Of a DNA stretch of 64,000 nt, positions 17,081 to 25,554 are shown in pieces. The notes beneath the pieces are model-generated. The model made no database searches and was not told the DNA's origin. It saw nothing but the letters and a program-made list of their open reading frames with translations. Source of the DNA: Rhodococcus sp. NBC_00297 (GTDB taxonomy: Bacteria > Actinomycetota > Actinomycetes > Mycobacteriales > Mycobacteriaceae); the NCBI RefSeq assembly GCF_036173065.1, contig NZ_CP108041.1:2793001-2857000 (forward strand). The letters run 5' to 3'. The first letter of the stretch is position 1. Each line of letters starts with the position of its first letter. The position numbers were made by a program, and so were the translations under genes.

Positions 17081-18145
17081 GTGGCCGCTCGCAGCAAGGT
17101 GGTGGCAGTGGCCGTCGCCGCCGTCGTCCTGGTCGGCGCCGGGACCGCGGCGTCGTCCGCAGCCCAACTCGTCGGGACCCCGCGCTCGGATCTGTGCGCC
17201 GAGATGACCGATTCGGTCGGTCTCTACGAGGGGAACGACGTCACGCTCCTCGGCATCCCCGTGGGCGAGGTGACCGGCATCGATCCTCGCGGCGACCACG
17301 TCCGGGTCACGATGTCCGTCGAGGACTCGCTCACGCTGCCGGCCGACGTGGGTGCGGTGACGATGTCGGACTCCATCGTCACCGATCGCCGGCTCGAACT
17401 GACCACGCCGTATCGCGACGGCGTGCCCCTCGATCGCGACGAGTGCATCCCGCTGGAGCGCACCCGCACCCCCATCGGGATCAGCGACACCCTCGAGGCG
17501 GTGAACAAGCTCGGCGCGGAGCTTCTCGGAACGACGTCGACGACCGATCCGGACAACCCGCGGCCGCCGGACGAGGAGATTCTCGGCGACACCCTGCGCT
17601 CGCTCGACACCGCACTCGACGGCAGCGGGGAGCAACTCGGGACCGCGCTGTCCCAGGTCTCCGATCTGGTCGGCAATCCGGCGAACAAGGACACCCAGGT
17701 GCGCCGCATGGTCGACAGCGTCGACACGCTGACGGCGACCCTGGTGGACCGGTGGCCGGACATCACCCTGCTGATCGAGAACCTGAAGCAGGGGCTCGGG
17801 GCCGCGGGCGACTTCTCGGAGCGGTTCGCCCAGGCGATCGACCTGACGGTCGAGTTCCTGCCCGTCCTCGAGAAGACGCTGCCGAAGTTCGCACCCACGC
17901 TCTACCGCGTGCTCGACGTCGTCGTCCCGATCGTGGCGATCATCGTCAGCAGAGTCGGCGACATCGCGAGCATCCTGTCGCGGGTGCCGAAGCAGACGGA
18001 ACAGCTCGCCTCCCTCCAGGATCCGGACACGCAGGCCGCCCGGCTGACGTTCGCACCTCCGCAGTTCGCAGTGCCCGTCGCGGGTGGGTCCACCGTGAAC
18101 GTCGATCTGGTCCCGCTCGTGCTCGGATCGGCAGGGTCCCGGTGA
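17081..18145 (+). CDS. mceD: Mce family protein D
   Basis: A 354-aa MCE-domain protein with an N-terminal hydrophobic segment (residues 6-26). The pattern LCAEMTDSVGLYEGNDVTLLGIPVGEVTGI is typical of the D subunit, and a Cys pair (DLCAEM and DECIPLERT) may bridge the domain. GTG 17081 gives the anchor at the very N-terminus; upstream in-frame starts would overlap mceC. It overlaps mceE by 4 bp. Confidence 0.92.
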   Translation: MAARSKVVAVAVAAVVLVGAGTAASSAAQLVGTPRSDLCAEMTDSVGLYEGNDVTLLGIPVGEVTGIDPRGDHVRVTMSVEDSLTLPADVGAVTMSDSIVTDRRLELTTPYRDGVPLDRDECIPLERTRTPIGISDTLEAVNKLGAELLGTTSTTDPDNPRPPDEEILGDTLRSLDTALDGSGEQLGTALSQVSDLVGNPANKDTQVRRMVDSVDTLTATLVDRWPDITLLIENLKQGLGAAGDFSERFAQAIDLTVEFLPVLEKTLPKFAPTLYRVLDVVVPIVAIIVSRVGDIASILSRVPKQTEQLASLQDPDTQAARLTFAPPQFAVPVAGGSTVNVDLVPLVLGSAGSR

Positions 18146-19179
18146 AGCGGCTCCTGGCGGCGCTGACCGTGGCGGCCGCGGCCGTGACGGCGTCGGGCTG
18201 TGGTGCCTCGATCGCCGACCTGCCCGTGCCGGGCAGTTACGTTCCGGGCCCGACCTACCGGGTCGACATCGAGTTCTCGAGTGTGCTGAATCTGCCGGCG
18301 CGGGCCAAGGTGGTCCTCGACGGTGTGGACGTCGGGCTCCTGGAGTCGGTCACCCTCACTGGTTCGACCGCCGTCGCCGCCGTGAACGTCGATCGCACCG
18401 TCGCACTGCCGGCGCTCACGCGAGCGGAACTGCGCCAGGGCACGATCCTGGGCGAGATCTACGTCGCGTTGCAGCGTCCGGAGGACGGATCCGACACCTC
18501 GGGTGCCACCCTGCAGGACGGCGACGTCATCCCGCTCGAGCGGACGACGCCGGCGGACAACGTCGAAGACGTGCTGCGCGGGCTCTCCGAGGTGGTGGCC
18601 GGCGGGCACATCGTCGACTTCCAGCGGTCCATCGATCGGTTCAACCGGGCGATCCCGCCGGATCCGGCGACGGTCGACCTCATCAACGACAAGGCCCGAG
18701 AGGCGTTGCGAGACCTGGCGACCAACACGACGGAGCTCGACCGCATCCTGGGCGGCGCCGAGGCGGTGACCCGGTCGTTCGCCGAGAAGACGGACACGCT
18801 CGACACCATCCTAACGAGTGGTCCGGAACGTGTCGCGGGACTCGCGGACGCCCTGTTGGTCGTGGTCGACGCCCTGATCGATCTGGGGTACATGTCGCGG
18901 AACATCGGTGCCGTGATCAACCCGGTGGCGGGAGATCTGCACGACGTGATCGCCACTCTGCAACCCATGATCCGCACTCTCGCCACGGCCGATCTGACGG
19001 CGCCGATGCTGGCGTCCCGCATGGACGCCCTGCTGCGCGAGAAGCTGGTGCCGTTCTTCACGTCGTCGCCGAACGTCCGCATCGCCTCCGTCTCGGGTGA
19101 CACGCCCGCGGGAGAAGCACCCGTCGATCAAGCCGACGAGATGATTCAGGTTCTGCGATCGATCGGATTCGTGCGATGA
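18142..19179 (+). CDS. mceE: Mce family lipoprotein E (LprK-like)
   Basis: A 345-aa MCE-domain protein. It starts with a lipoprotein signal, VKRLLAALTVAAAAVTASGC, the Cys at residue 20 being the probable lipidation site. The E subunit is the lipoprotein of mycobacterial mce operons (LprK and relatives). GTG 18142 overlaps the mceD stop; much longer upstream frames are out of keeping with a lipobox start. The MCE motif is ARAKVVLDGVDVGLLESV. Confidence 0.92.
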   Translation: MKRLLAALTVAAAAVTASGCGASIADLPVPGSYVPGPTYRVDIEFSSVLNLPARAKVVLDGVDVGLLESVTLTGSTAVAAVNVDRTVALPALTRAELRQGTILGEIYVALQRPEDGSDTSGATLQDGDVIPLERTTPADNVEDVLRGLSEVVAGGHIVDFQRSIDRFNRAIPPDPATVDLINDKAREALRDLATNTTELDRILGGAEAVTRSFAEKTDTLDTILTSGPERVAGLADALLVVVDALIDLGYMSRNIGAVINPVAGDLHDVIATLQPMIRTLATADLTAPMLASRMDALLREKLVPFFTSSPNVRIASVSGDTPAGEAPVDQADEMIQVLRSIGFVR

Positions 19180-20126
19180 GGGGTTCGATCCTGTCCGCCA
19201 CGGCGCTCGCGGCGGTCGCCGTGCTGGGTGTCGGATACCTGTCGTTGAACGTCCTGGACATCGATCCGCGACGCGACCACGCCGAGATCACCGTGCCGCT
19301 CACGACTTCCGGCGGCCTGATCGACACCTCTCAGGTGACCTTGCGAGGATTCGCCATCGGCAGGGTCGAGCGGATCGACGTCGAGGGCGGTGGACTCCGT
19401 GCCGTCGTCAGAGTGGATGCCGCGCAGAAGATTCCGGTCGACACCGAGGTGCGGGTCTCGAATCTCTCCGCGGCGGGCGAACAGTTCCTCGACTTCCGTC
19501 CGCACTCGGACTCCGGGCCGTACCTGGCGGACGGGGACGTGGTGGACGCGGCGGACGTCTCGGTCGCTCCCAGCGTCAGCGACACCCTCGCGGTCGCCGA
19601 GGCACTCACGCGCGAGATCGACACCGATGCGCTGGGCGGCATCGTCGACACGGTCGACACCGCCACGCGTGGCCGGGAGTCGGACATCGACAACGTCGTC
19701 GAGGTGTTGCGGCTGCTGTCCCTCACGTTGGCCGACAAGAAGGACGAGATCCGGCGGCTGTATCGCAACCTGCAGGTGCTCGGCGAGAACGCGTACGCCG
19801 ATGCGCTGGGCCCGCGGCTCGCGGACGCGGTTCCCGAACTGAACGCCTCCGGAGCAGGTCTCGACCACCTGATCGGTTCGTACCAGGACTACTCGTACGT
19901 CGGCGAGACCGTGTGGGACGGCGAACTGGCCCGGTTGGTGCCCAAGATCGACGAGTACCTGAGTCAGTTGTCGCCGGACCTCGGCTTCATCGCCACCGTG
20001 CTGCGCCCGGTCACACAGCCGATCCGCCCGCTCCGGGTCGATGCCGGCGCCCTGGTGACGATGCTCGAGCAGGTCTTCCCGCGCGGCGGACCGGCTCGGG
20101 TGGCCGTGACCCTGCCCGGCAACTGA
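19176..20126 (+). CDS. mceF: Mce family protein F
   Basis: A 316-aa MCE-domain protein with an N-terminal hydrophobic anchor (residues 5-27). The domain motif is GGLIDTSQVTLRGFAIGRVERID, then LSAAGEQFLDF, characteristic of the F subunit. ATG 19176 overlaps the mceE stop. It completes the A-F set, so this operon is intact. F subunits of other mce operons are often much longer at the C-terminus; this one is a compact version. Confidence 0.92.
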   Translation: MRGSILSATALAAVAVLGVGYLSLNVLDIDPRRDHAEITVPLTTSGGLIDTSQVTLRGFAIGRVERIDVEGGGLRAVVRVDAAQKIPVDTEVRVSNLSAAGEQFLDFRPHSDSGPYLADGDVVDAADVSVAPSVSDTLAVAEALTREIDTDALGGIVDTVDTATRGRESDIDNVVEVLRLLSLTLADKKDEIRRLYRNLQVLGENAYADALGPRLADAVPELNASGAGLDHLIGSYQDYSYVGETVWDGELARLVPKIDEYLSQLSPDLGFIATVLRPVTQPIRPLRVDAGALVTMLEQVFPRGGPARVAVTLPGN

Positions 20127-20166
20127 CGTACCCCTCCTGCATCAGACGGACGACTAGAAGGCCATC

Positions 20167-20748
20167 ATGACAACAGAACTCGACACCACCTCGACCGAGG
20201 ACGACGCGGCGCCGGACACGGCGGTGCCCGCGGTGTCGTCCCGGACGCGCCTCGTGGCGATCGTCGCCACCGTGGTCGCCGTGCTCGCGACCGTCGCTGC
20301 CGTGGTGGCAGGAGTGCAGTGGCAGTCCGCCCACTCGGCCCTGGCCGCGGAACGCGGAGCCGATGCCGACCGCGCCACCGCCGAGAACACGGCGCGGGCG
20401 TACACGGAGCGGTCGTTGACCTACGACCACACGGACATCGACGGCTTCTTCGGGGGCGTAGAGGAGGGCACCACCGACGCTCTGCGTGAGCGCTTCGACG
20501 GTGTGCGCGAGGTGCTCACGCAGATCATGACCGACTCGCAGGTGGTGGCGTCGGGTCGGGTGAACGCAGCGACGGTCACGGCGCAGGAGGGCGACACCTA
20601 CACGGTGTCGGTCTTCGCGACCCAGACCACGCAGAACCTGCAGCAGCCCGAACCCGGTGCCGTGCCGACGCTTCTGACGGTGACCGTCGAGCACACCGGC
20701 GACGAGTGGTTGGTCTCGGACTACGGAGCCGACACCGGCACGTCCTGA
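20167..20748 (+). CDS. Mce-associated membrane protein
   Basis: A 193-aa protein with a disordered acidic N-terminus, one membrane segment (residues 29-50) and an extracytoplasmic domain. The domain has AYTERSLTYDHTDIDGFFGG..., TDALRERFDG and a closing GDEWLVSDYG, matching Mas proteins encoded at the ends of mce operons. These stabilise or accessorise the importer. The gap to mceF is 40 bp. Its 3' end overlaps the convergent methyltransferase gene by 28 bp. Confidence 0.85.
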   Translation: MTTELDTTSTEDDAAPDTAVPAVSSRTRLVAIVATVVAVLATVAAVVAGVQWQSAHSALAAERGADADRATAENTARAYTERSLTYDHTDIDGFFGGVEEGTTDALRERFDGVREVLTQIMTDSQVVASGRVNAATVTAQEGDTYTVSVFATQTTQNLQQPEPGAVPTLLTVTVEHTGDEWLVSDYGADTGTS

Positions 20749-21548
20749 TCGCTGCGGCTCAGCCGCCCGGTGACGAACTGGGCTGCGCCGTGGATGCGCT
20801 GCTCCACATGCTCGACCCCGCGTTCCCGCAGGACGTCGGTGATGTCGTCGCGTCGGAACATCTCCAGTCCCACGGTGCTCGCTGCCGCGGCGGTGACCGC
20901 CCCGACCGGCTGTGGGCCGCGCCGCACCGTCGTCATGAGCGCGATGCGGCCGCCCGGTCGCAGCACCCGGATCATCTCGTCGAGGACCCGGTACGGCTCC
21001 GGCACCAGGTACAGCGCGGCGTAGCAGCACACCGCGTCCACGGCGTCGTCCTCGAACGGGATCTCTCGCGCGTCCCCGAGCAGGTAGGCGACGTGCTCGT
21101 CGTCGTCGGTGTCCGCCGACGCGCGGGCGATCATCGGCTCCGACGCGTCCAGGCCGATGACGAGAGGCCGACCGTGCGCTCCGGTGAGCATGGCCTCGGC
21201 CAGCGATCGCGAGAAGTTGCCGGGTCCGCACGCGACGTCCAGGACGACCGACACGTCGGGGGACACGAGACCGAGGTCACGCACCGCGTAGGCCCGCTGT
21301 TCCTCCACGGAGGGCCCGCCGGCGCCCATCCACAGGCGGAACAGAGGCCGCCACGCGCGTTCGTAAACGGCCGCGAGGGGGGAGAAGGTCATCAGGCGCC
21401 CGGCGACGGACGATGCGGAGGCGGGGGACGCCTCTCGCGCTGTGGAGTCCGTCACCCGGACGTCGAGCACTCCGCGCATCGGCGACGACGCGTCGACACC
21501 CGTTCGGAGCAGTTCTCGGGTCCGCCGTACCGCGGGTGTCTCGGCCAT
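20721..21548 (-). CDS. Class I SAM-dependent methyltransferase
   Basis: A 275-aa methyltransferase. Motif I VVLDVACGPGNFSRSLA (about residues 100-116) binds S-adenosylmethionine, then VIGLDASEPMIARA, GDAREIPFEDDAVDAVCCYAALYLV and a post-motif VLRPGGRIALMT follow the UbiE/Methyltransf_11 layout. The acceptor is unknown. ATG 21548 is taken as start; GTG 21557 is possible. The 3' end overlaps the Mce-associated gene by 28 bp on the other strand, so read-through would give antisense RNA. Confidence 0.85.
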   Translation of the reverse strand: MAETPAVRRTRELLRTGVDASSPMRGVLDVRVTDSTAREASPASASSVAGRLMTFSPLAAVYERAWRPLFRLWMGAGGPSVEEQRAYAVRDLGLVSPDVSVVLDVACGPGNFSRSLAEAMLTGAHGRPLVIGLDASEPMIARASADTDDDEHVAYLLGDAREIPFEDDAVDAVCCYAALYLVPEPYRVLDEMIRVLRPGGRIALMTTVRRGPQPVGAVTAAAASTVGLEMFRRDDITDVLRERGVEHVEQRIHGAAQFVTGRLSRSDQDVPVSAP

Positions 21549-21652
21549 ACCGACCACGCTAGCGCGACCACGCCCACGGCGGTGCGGACGTTGCTACTGT
21601 GACCGACGGGGTCCGGTCGGACCCGTTCGCGTACAGGGGAGGACGTCACGTC

Positions 21653-21913
21653 ATGGCTTCGATCACGGTGCCCACCATCGCTGGAATCGGTCTCGCTGCA
21701 ACAGGTGCCGCGCACTTCGTGGCGCCCGACGCCTTCCGCTCGATCACCGAGCCGGCGTTCCCGAAGGACACTCGTACGTGGACCTACCGCAACGGTGCGT
21801 CGGAGCTCGTGATCGGCACTGCCATCGCCGTCCCGGCCACGCGCAAGGTCGGTCTCGTCGCGCTCGCGGGGTACCTCGGCTTCCTCGGGTACCGGATGGC
21901 CACCGCTCGCTGA
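21653..21913 (+). CDS. Small membrane protein (DoxX-like)
   Basis: An 86-aa protein with three or so hydrophobic stretches (residues 5-22, 45-58, 65-80). The pattern [23 protein letters not shown]...[32 protein letters not shown] is typical of short DoxX-like proteins. Function unknown. ATG 21653 has a clear RBS (GGGGAGGACG); a GTG at 21599 is less likely. A TACTGT at 21595-21600 could be its -10 element. Confidence 0.75.
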   Translation: MASITVPTIAGIGLAATGAAHFVAPDAFRSITEPAFPKDTRTWTYRNGASELVIGTAIAVPATRKVGLVALAGYLGFLGYRMATAR

Positions 21914-21966
21914 TCCGTCGCCGGGGACGAACCGGACATGGTTTACGAGTCAACGATGCACGGGTA

Positions 21967-21982
21967 GACATGTGTACATGTC
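21967..21982. promoter_or_regulatory. Palindrome GACATGT-GT-ACATGTC over the adh start codon
   Basis: Perfect 7-bp arms with a 2-bp spacer. The ATG of the alcohol dehydrogenase gene lies inside the right arm. A protein bound here would block transcription or translation initiation. No Shine-Dalgarno sequence is visible. Confidence 0.45.
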
Positions 21983-23018
21983 CACAGCAACCGCATACGC
22001 CGCCACCGCACCCGACGCACCGCTCGAGAAGACCACCATCGAGCGACGAGAGCTCGGTCCGAACGACATCCTGATCGACGTCAAGTTCGCCGGTATCTGC
22101 CACTCGGACATCCACACCGCCCGTAATGAGTGGGGCGGCACCACGTACCCCGTCGTCCCCGGCCACGAGATCGCCGGCATCGTCGCCGAGGTCGGTTCCG
22201 ACGTCACCAGCCGCAAGGTCGGCGATCGCGTCGGCGTCGGCTGCTTCGTCGACTCCTGTGGCACCTGTGAGGCCTGCAAGGACGGCGACGAGCAGTACTG
22301 CACCAAGGGCGTCGTCCAGACGTACAACTCGAAGACGTACGAGGGTGAGTTCACCCACGGTGGCTACTCGACGCAGATCGTCGTCACCGAGAAGTTCGTG
22401 CTGGGCATCCCCGAGGGCGTCGAGCTCGACGTCGCCGCGCCGCTGCTGTGCGCCGGCATCACCCTCTACTCGCCGCTGAAGCACTGGGGCGCGGGCCCCG
22501 ACAAGAAGGTCGCCATCATCGGCATGGGCGGACTGGGCCACGTCGGCGTCAAGATCGCCCACGCGCTCGGCGCTCACGTCACCGTGCTCAGCCAGACACT
22601 GAGCAAGGAGGAGGACGGCAAGCGACTCGGAGCCGACGAGTACTACGCCACCAAGGACACCACCGCGCTGAAGGACCTGCGCGGCAAGTTCGACCTCATC
22701 CTCAACACCGTCTCCGCGAACCTGCCGATGGGCGACTACCTCGGCCTGCTCGCCCGTAACGGCACGCTCGTCGAGTTGGGCGTTCCCGAGAAGCCCCTCG
22801 AGGTCCCGGCCTTCAACCTGCTGGCGAACCGTCGTTCGTTCGCGGGCTCCATGGTCGGCGGCATCGCCGAGACCCAGGAGATGCTGGACTTCTGCGCCGA
22901 GCACCACATCGGCGCCGAGATCGAGGTCATCTCCGGCGACCAGATCAACGAGGCGTACGACCGCGTCGTCAAGTCGGACGTGCGCTACCGCTTCGTGATC
23001 GACACCGCCACCCTCTGA
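21978..23018 (+). CDS. Zinc-dependent NAD(P) alcohol dehydrogenase (AdhC-like)
   Basis: A 346-aa medium-chain dehydrogenase of the cinnamyl-alcohol-dehydrogenase group. Catalytic zinc ligands are the Cys in [10 protein letters not shown] and the GHE in [11 protein letters not shown]; the structural zinc motif is [15 protein letters not shown]. The Rossmann motif is [15 protein letters not shown]. The C-terminal [13 protein letters not shown] is characteristic of AdhC/YahK-type enzymes, which reduce medium or aromatic aldehydes with NADPH. ATG 21978 is chosen; GTG 21972 is two codons upstream. Confidence 0.92.
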   Translation: MSTATAYAATAPDAPLEKTTIERRELGPNDILIDVKFAGICHSDIHTARNEWGGTTYPVVPGHEIAGIVAEVGSDVTSRKVGDRVGVGCFVDSCGTCEACKDGDEQYCTKGVVQTYNSKTYEGEFTHGGYSTQIVVTEKFVLGIPEGVELDVAAPLLCAGITLYSPLKHWGAGPDKKVAIIGMGGLGHVGVKIAHALGAHVTVLSQTLSKEEDGKRLGADEYYATKDTTALKDLRGKFDLILNTVSANLPMGDYLGLLARNGTLVELGVPEKPLEVPAFNLLANRRSFAGSMVGGIAETQEMLDFCAEHHIGAEIEVISGDQINEAYDRVVKSDVRYRFVIDTATL

Positions 23019-23055
23019 TCCACAGGCGCAGCGCCACAGCTGCGAACACCACTTC

Positions 23056-23083
23056 CGGGCGCCGACCTCGCGGTCGGCGCCCG
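23056..23083. terminator. Terminator between adh and ppk2
   Basis: CGGGCGCCGACC (23056-23067) pairs perfectly with GGTCGGCGCCCG (23072-23083) around a TCGC loop. It lies between convergent genes and could serve both. Confidence 0.8.
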
Positions 23084-23090
23084 TCGGCGT

Positions 23091-23957
23091 TCACGGCCGC
23101 GGCAGGGACGCCAGACGCTGCTTCTCGTGCTCCACGTCGAAGTCCGCGGGCGGCCACTGCAGGTCCAACGACGTCAGTGCTCCCGTCAGCAGCTCCGTGA
23201 CGGCGAGGCGGCTGTACCACTTGTGATCGGACGGCACCACGTACCAGGGCGCCCACTGCGTGTCGGTGCGATCCAGGACCGCCTGGTACGCCTCCTGGTA
23301 GGCGACCCACTTCTCGCGCGCCTCGATGTCGCTCGGGTCGTACTTCCAGTACTTGTCCGGCCGGCGCAGTCGACGAGCGAGACGCTTGCCCTGCTGCTCC
23401 CACGACAGCGCCATGGCCACCTTGACGATGGTGGTGCCGCTCTCGACCACGCGGCGCTCGAAGTCGTTGATCTCGTCGTAGCGCGTGCGCCACACGCTGG
23501 GAGGAGCAAGTTCGTTCACACGAACGATGAGGACGTCCTCGTAGTGGGACCGATCGAAGACCCCGATCTGGCCCGGTCGCGGCAGCTTCTTCTCCACGCG
23601 CCACAGGAACGGGTGCGCCCGCTCCTCCTCCGTCGGGGTGCCGAAGGTCGCGTGATCGACACCCTGGGGCTCGACCATGCCGAGCACGTGCCGGACCATG
23701 CCGCCCTTGCCCGAGGTGTCCATCCCCTGCAGCACGAGCAGGACCGACCGGTGGTCGCCGCTCTTGCCGCAGGCGTACAGACGCTCCTGAAGTTCCGACA
23801 GGATCTTGCCGCGCGCCGACATCAACTCCTTGCCGGCGTCCTTGTCGCGATCGAAACCGGGCGTCGACGCGGCGTCCACCGTCGACCACGACGTGCCCGA
23901 CGCGGCCAGGGCCGCGGGCAGATTCGTGGTGAAGCCGGGCGACGGTGAGCTGCTCAT
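23091..23957 (-). CDS. Polyphosphate kinase 2 family protein
   Basis: A 288-aa PPK2-type phosphotransferase that moves phosphate between polyphosphate and nucleotides. The Walker A motif is LQGMDTSGKGGMV (about residues 76-88), the Walker B region FDRSHYEDVLIVRV, and the lid region has KVAMALSWEQQGKRL. The length fits the short single-domain classes; the preferred nucleotide cannot be told by eye. It begins 30 bp after the sigF stop on the same strand, so it is very likely the third gene of the rsbW-sigF operon. Confidence 0.88.
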   Translation of the reverse strand: MSSSPSPGFTTNLPAALAASGTSWSTVDAASTPGFDRDKDAGKELMSARGKILSELQERLYACGKSGDHRSVLLVLQGMDTSGKGGMVRHVLGMVEPQGVDHATFGTPTEEERAHPFLWRVEKKLPRPGQIGVFDRSHYEDVLIVRVNELAPPSVWRTRYDEINDFERRVVESGTTIVKVAMALSWEQQGKRLARRLRRPDKYWKYDPSDIEAREKWVAYQEAYQAVLDRTDTQWAPWYVVPSDHKWYSRLAVTELLTGALTSLDLQWPPADFDVEHEKQRLASLPRP

Positions 23958-23987
23958 CCCGCGAGCGTAGGCGTACGCCCCGCTTCT

Positions 23988-24779
23988 CTAGTGTAGTTCC
24001 TCGCGGAGTTGGGCGAGTGTCCGGGCGAGGAGACGCGAGACGTGCATCTGCGAGATCCCCATCTTCTCGGCGATCTGCGTCTGCGTCATGTTTCCGAAGA
24101 AGCGCAGCAGCAGCACGTTGCGCTCACGCTCGGGGAGCTTCTCGAGCAGGGGACGGAGAGCCTCGTGGTTCTCGACGTTCTCCATCTCCTTGTCGTAGTC
24201 GCCGAGGGTGTCCGCCAACGACAGGCCCTCGGAATCGCTTCCGCTGGAAGCACTGTCGACCGAGAGTGTCTGGTAGGCGTTGCCGGCGGTGAGCCCCATC
24301 GCGACCTCGTCGCGGTCCAGGTCGAGATACTCGGCCAACTCGGAGACGGTCGGTGACCGCCCCTGCGTCTGCGACAGATCCGCGATGGCACGGGAGAGCT
24401 GCAGGTGCAGTTCCTTCATGCGCCGAGGGACGCGGACGGCCCATCCCGCGTCACGGAAGTGTCGGCGTACCTCGCCCATGATCGTGGGTACCGCGAAGGA
24501 CACGAAATCGGATCCGCGTTCGACGTCGAAGCGATCGACCGCGTTGACCAGCCCGACGCGGGCGACCTGCACCAGATCGTCGTGCGCCTCACCGCGGCCG
24601 TCGAATCGGCGGGCGATGTGTTCGGCGAGTGGCAGGCACCGCGTCACCAGCTCGTCGCGCAGCTTGCCTCGCAGGGGATCGCCCTCGGGCAGCGTGCGGA
24701 TGCGGGTGAAGCGCTCGGCGACGTCGGCGTACTCGTCCGCCGAGCGCCGTGACTTCGGCTTGCGTTCGCTTGTCGTCAC
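23988..24779 (-). CDS. sigF: Sigma-B/F/G-group RNA polymerase sigma factor
   Basis: A 263-aa group 3 sigma factor. Region 2 is DDLVQVARVGLVNAVDRFDVERGSDFVSFAVPTIMGEVRRHFRD, shown only partly, with the VPTIMGE..R.FRD motif of SigF/SigB. Region 3 starts VRVPRR, and region 4 has LPERERNVLLLRFFGNMTQTQIAEKMGISQMHVSRLL. GTG 24779 overlaps the stop of the anti-sigma gene (GTGA). Rhodococci carry several SigF paralogues, so the name marks the group rather than a proven orthologue. It would direct stress genes from GGTT(T)-N15-16-GGGTA promoters. Confidence 0.88.
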   Translation of the reverse strand: MTTSERKPKSRRSADEYADVAERFTRIRTLPEGDPLRGKLRDELVTRCLPLAEHIARRFDGRGEAHDDLVQVARVGLVNAVDRFDVERGSDFVSFAVPTIMGEVRRHFRDAGWAVRVPRRMKELHLQLSRAIADLSQTQGRSPTVSELAEYLDLDRDEVAMGLTAGNAYQTLSVDSASSGSDSEGLSLADTLGDYDKEMENVENHEALRPLLEKLPERERNVLLLRFFGNMTQTQIAEKMGISQMHVSRLLARTLAQLREELH

Positions 24780-25207
24780 TCGTCCCAGCCGTGCTTGCTC
24801 TTGGTGAACTCGATGGTGGTCGAGACGACACCGTGCTCGTCCTCGGACTGCGACGTCGACACGGAGTCGGTCAGGGCGTTGAGAACGTGCCAGCCGAAAC
24901 CACTGGCGTCCAGATCGGCGCCGGCCTCGGTCGTCGTCGTCACCGACACGTGGAGGGCGTCGTCCGCGGTGAGGAAACGGCACACCATGCGGGCACCCGG
25001 GGTGGCACGCACGATGAGGCGGCTGCAGGACTCGTCGATGGCGAGCCGGATGTCGGCGATGCTGTCCAGATCGAAGTCGTCCTGGGCGGCGAGTGTCGCG
25101 GCCACGGCGCGAGTGACCGACAGCTGGCTCGCGTCGGCGTGGACACCGAGCTCGATGGTGGCGTCGGCCCCCTCCGTGTTCGGCTCCGTCGTGATGGCCC
25201 GTGTCAT
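24776..25207 (-). CDS. rsbW: RsbW-like anti-sigma factor (ATP-binding)
   Basis: A 143-aa GHKL-fold serine kinase or anti-sigma factor of the RsbW/UsfX family. The N-box region reads DIRLAIDESCSRLIVRA (about 58-74), and the G-region DASGFGWHVLNALTDSV is present. It should hold the sigma factor inactive until an anti-anti-sigma protein displaces it. ATG 25207 has a good RBS (GGGAGACCTC). It overlaps sigF by 4 bp, so the inhibitor and sigma factor are made in step. Confidence 0.88.
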   Translation of the reverse strand: MTRAITTEPNTEGADATIELGVHADASQLSVTRAVAATLAAQDDFDLDSIADIRLAIDESCSRLIVRATPGARMVCRFLTADDALHVSVTTTTEAGADLDASGFGWHVLNALTDSVSTSQSEDEHGVVSTTIEFTKSKHGWDE

Positions 25208-25554
25208 GAGGTCTCCCACTTCTTCGTGTCGCGTGTCGGTTCAGACGAACCTCGTACGTGTTCGACCGGTCGAGATTACCCGGGGGCCGTCGTCGCAAAA
25301 CGTGCACCGTACCGGCGGCGTCTCCCGCGGCGTCGCTCGATGTTCACCAGGATCCTCACCGAAGTGGTTGGCAGACCGCTCCGGGTAGCGTAGGTTCAGA
25401 GACAGGTTGAGTCAGCAGCCGACGTACGAAGCACCGTCGATGGTCGCTCGGACTCCTTTCCATCAACCGCCACTCATTCTGCAGTCGCGGACGGGTTCTT
25501 TCTCCTGCAGCACCATTGCTCTGCTTCTCCAGCTAGATCGGCATTTGGAGAATC
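25208..25554. other. Divergent region between rsbW-sigF-ppk2 and the STAS gene
   Basis: A 347-bp non-coding stretch. On the minus strand it holds the sigma-F promoter described separately. On the plus side it has pyrimidine-rich DNA (25440-25540) and a GGGTA at 25383-25387 whose upstream GGTTG is only 12 bp away, a poor sigma-F match. TAGATC at 25534-25539 may be a -10 for the STAS gene. No small gene was recognised. Confidence 0.5.
25276..25301 (-). promoter_or_regulatory. Sigma-F promoter of the rsbW-sigF-ppk2 operon
   Basis: Read on the minus strand, GTTT (25301-25298) is followed by 16 bp and GGGTAA (25281-25276). This matches the mycobacterial SigF consensus GTTT-N15-17-GGGTA. It lies 69 bp before the rsbW start, so sigma-F probably drives its own operon. 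Confidence 0.75.

Noticed and set aside
24780..25307. In-frame N-terminal extension of sigF through the rsbW region
   Set aside because: The extension is rsbW read in another frame; a GTG overlapping the rsbW stop is the normal start.
25366..25387. Second sigma-F promoter ahead of the STAS gene
   Set aside because: GGTTG and GGGTA are present but only 12 bp apart, too short for the 15-17 bp spacing.
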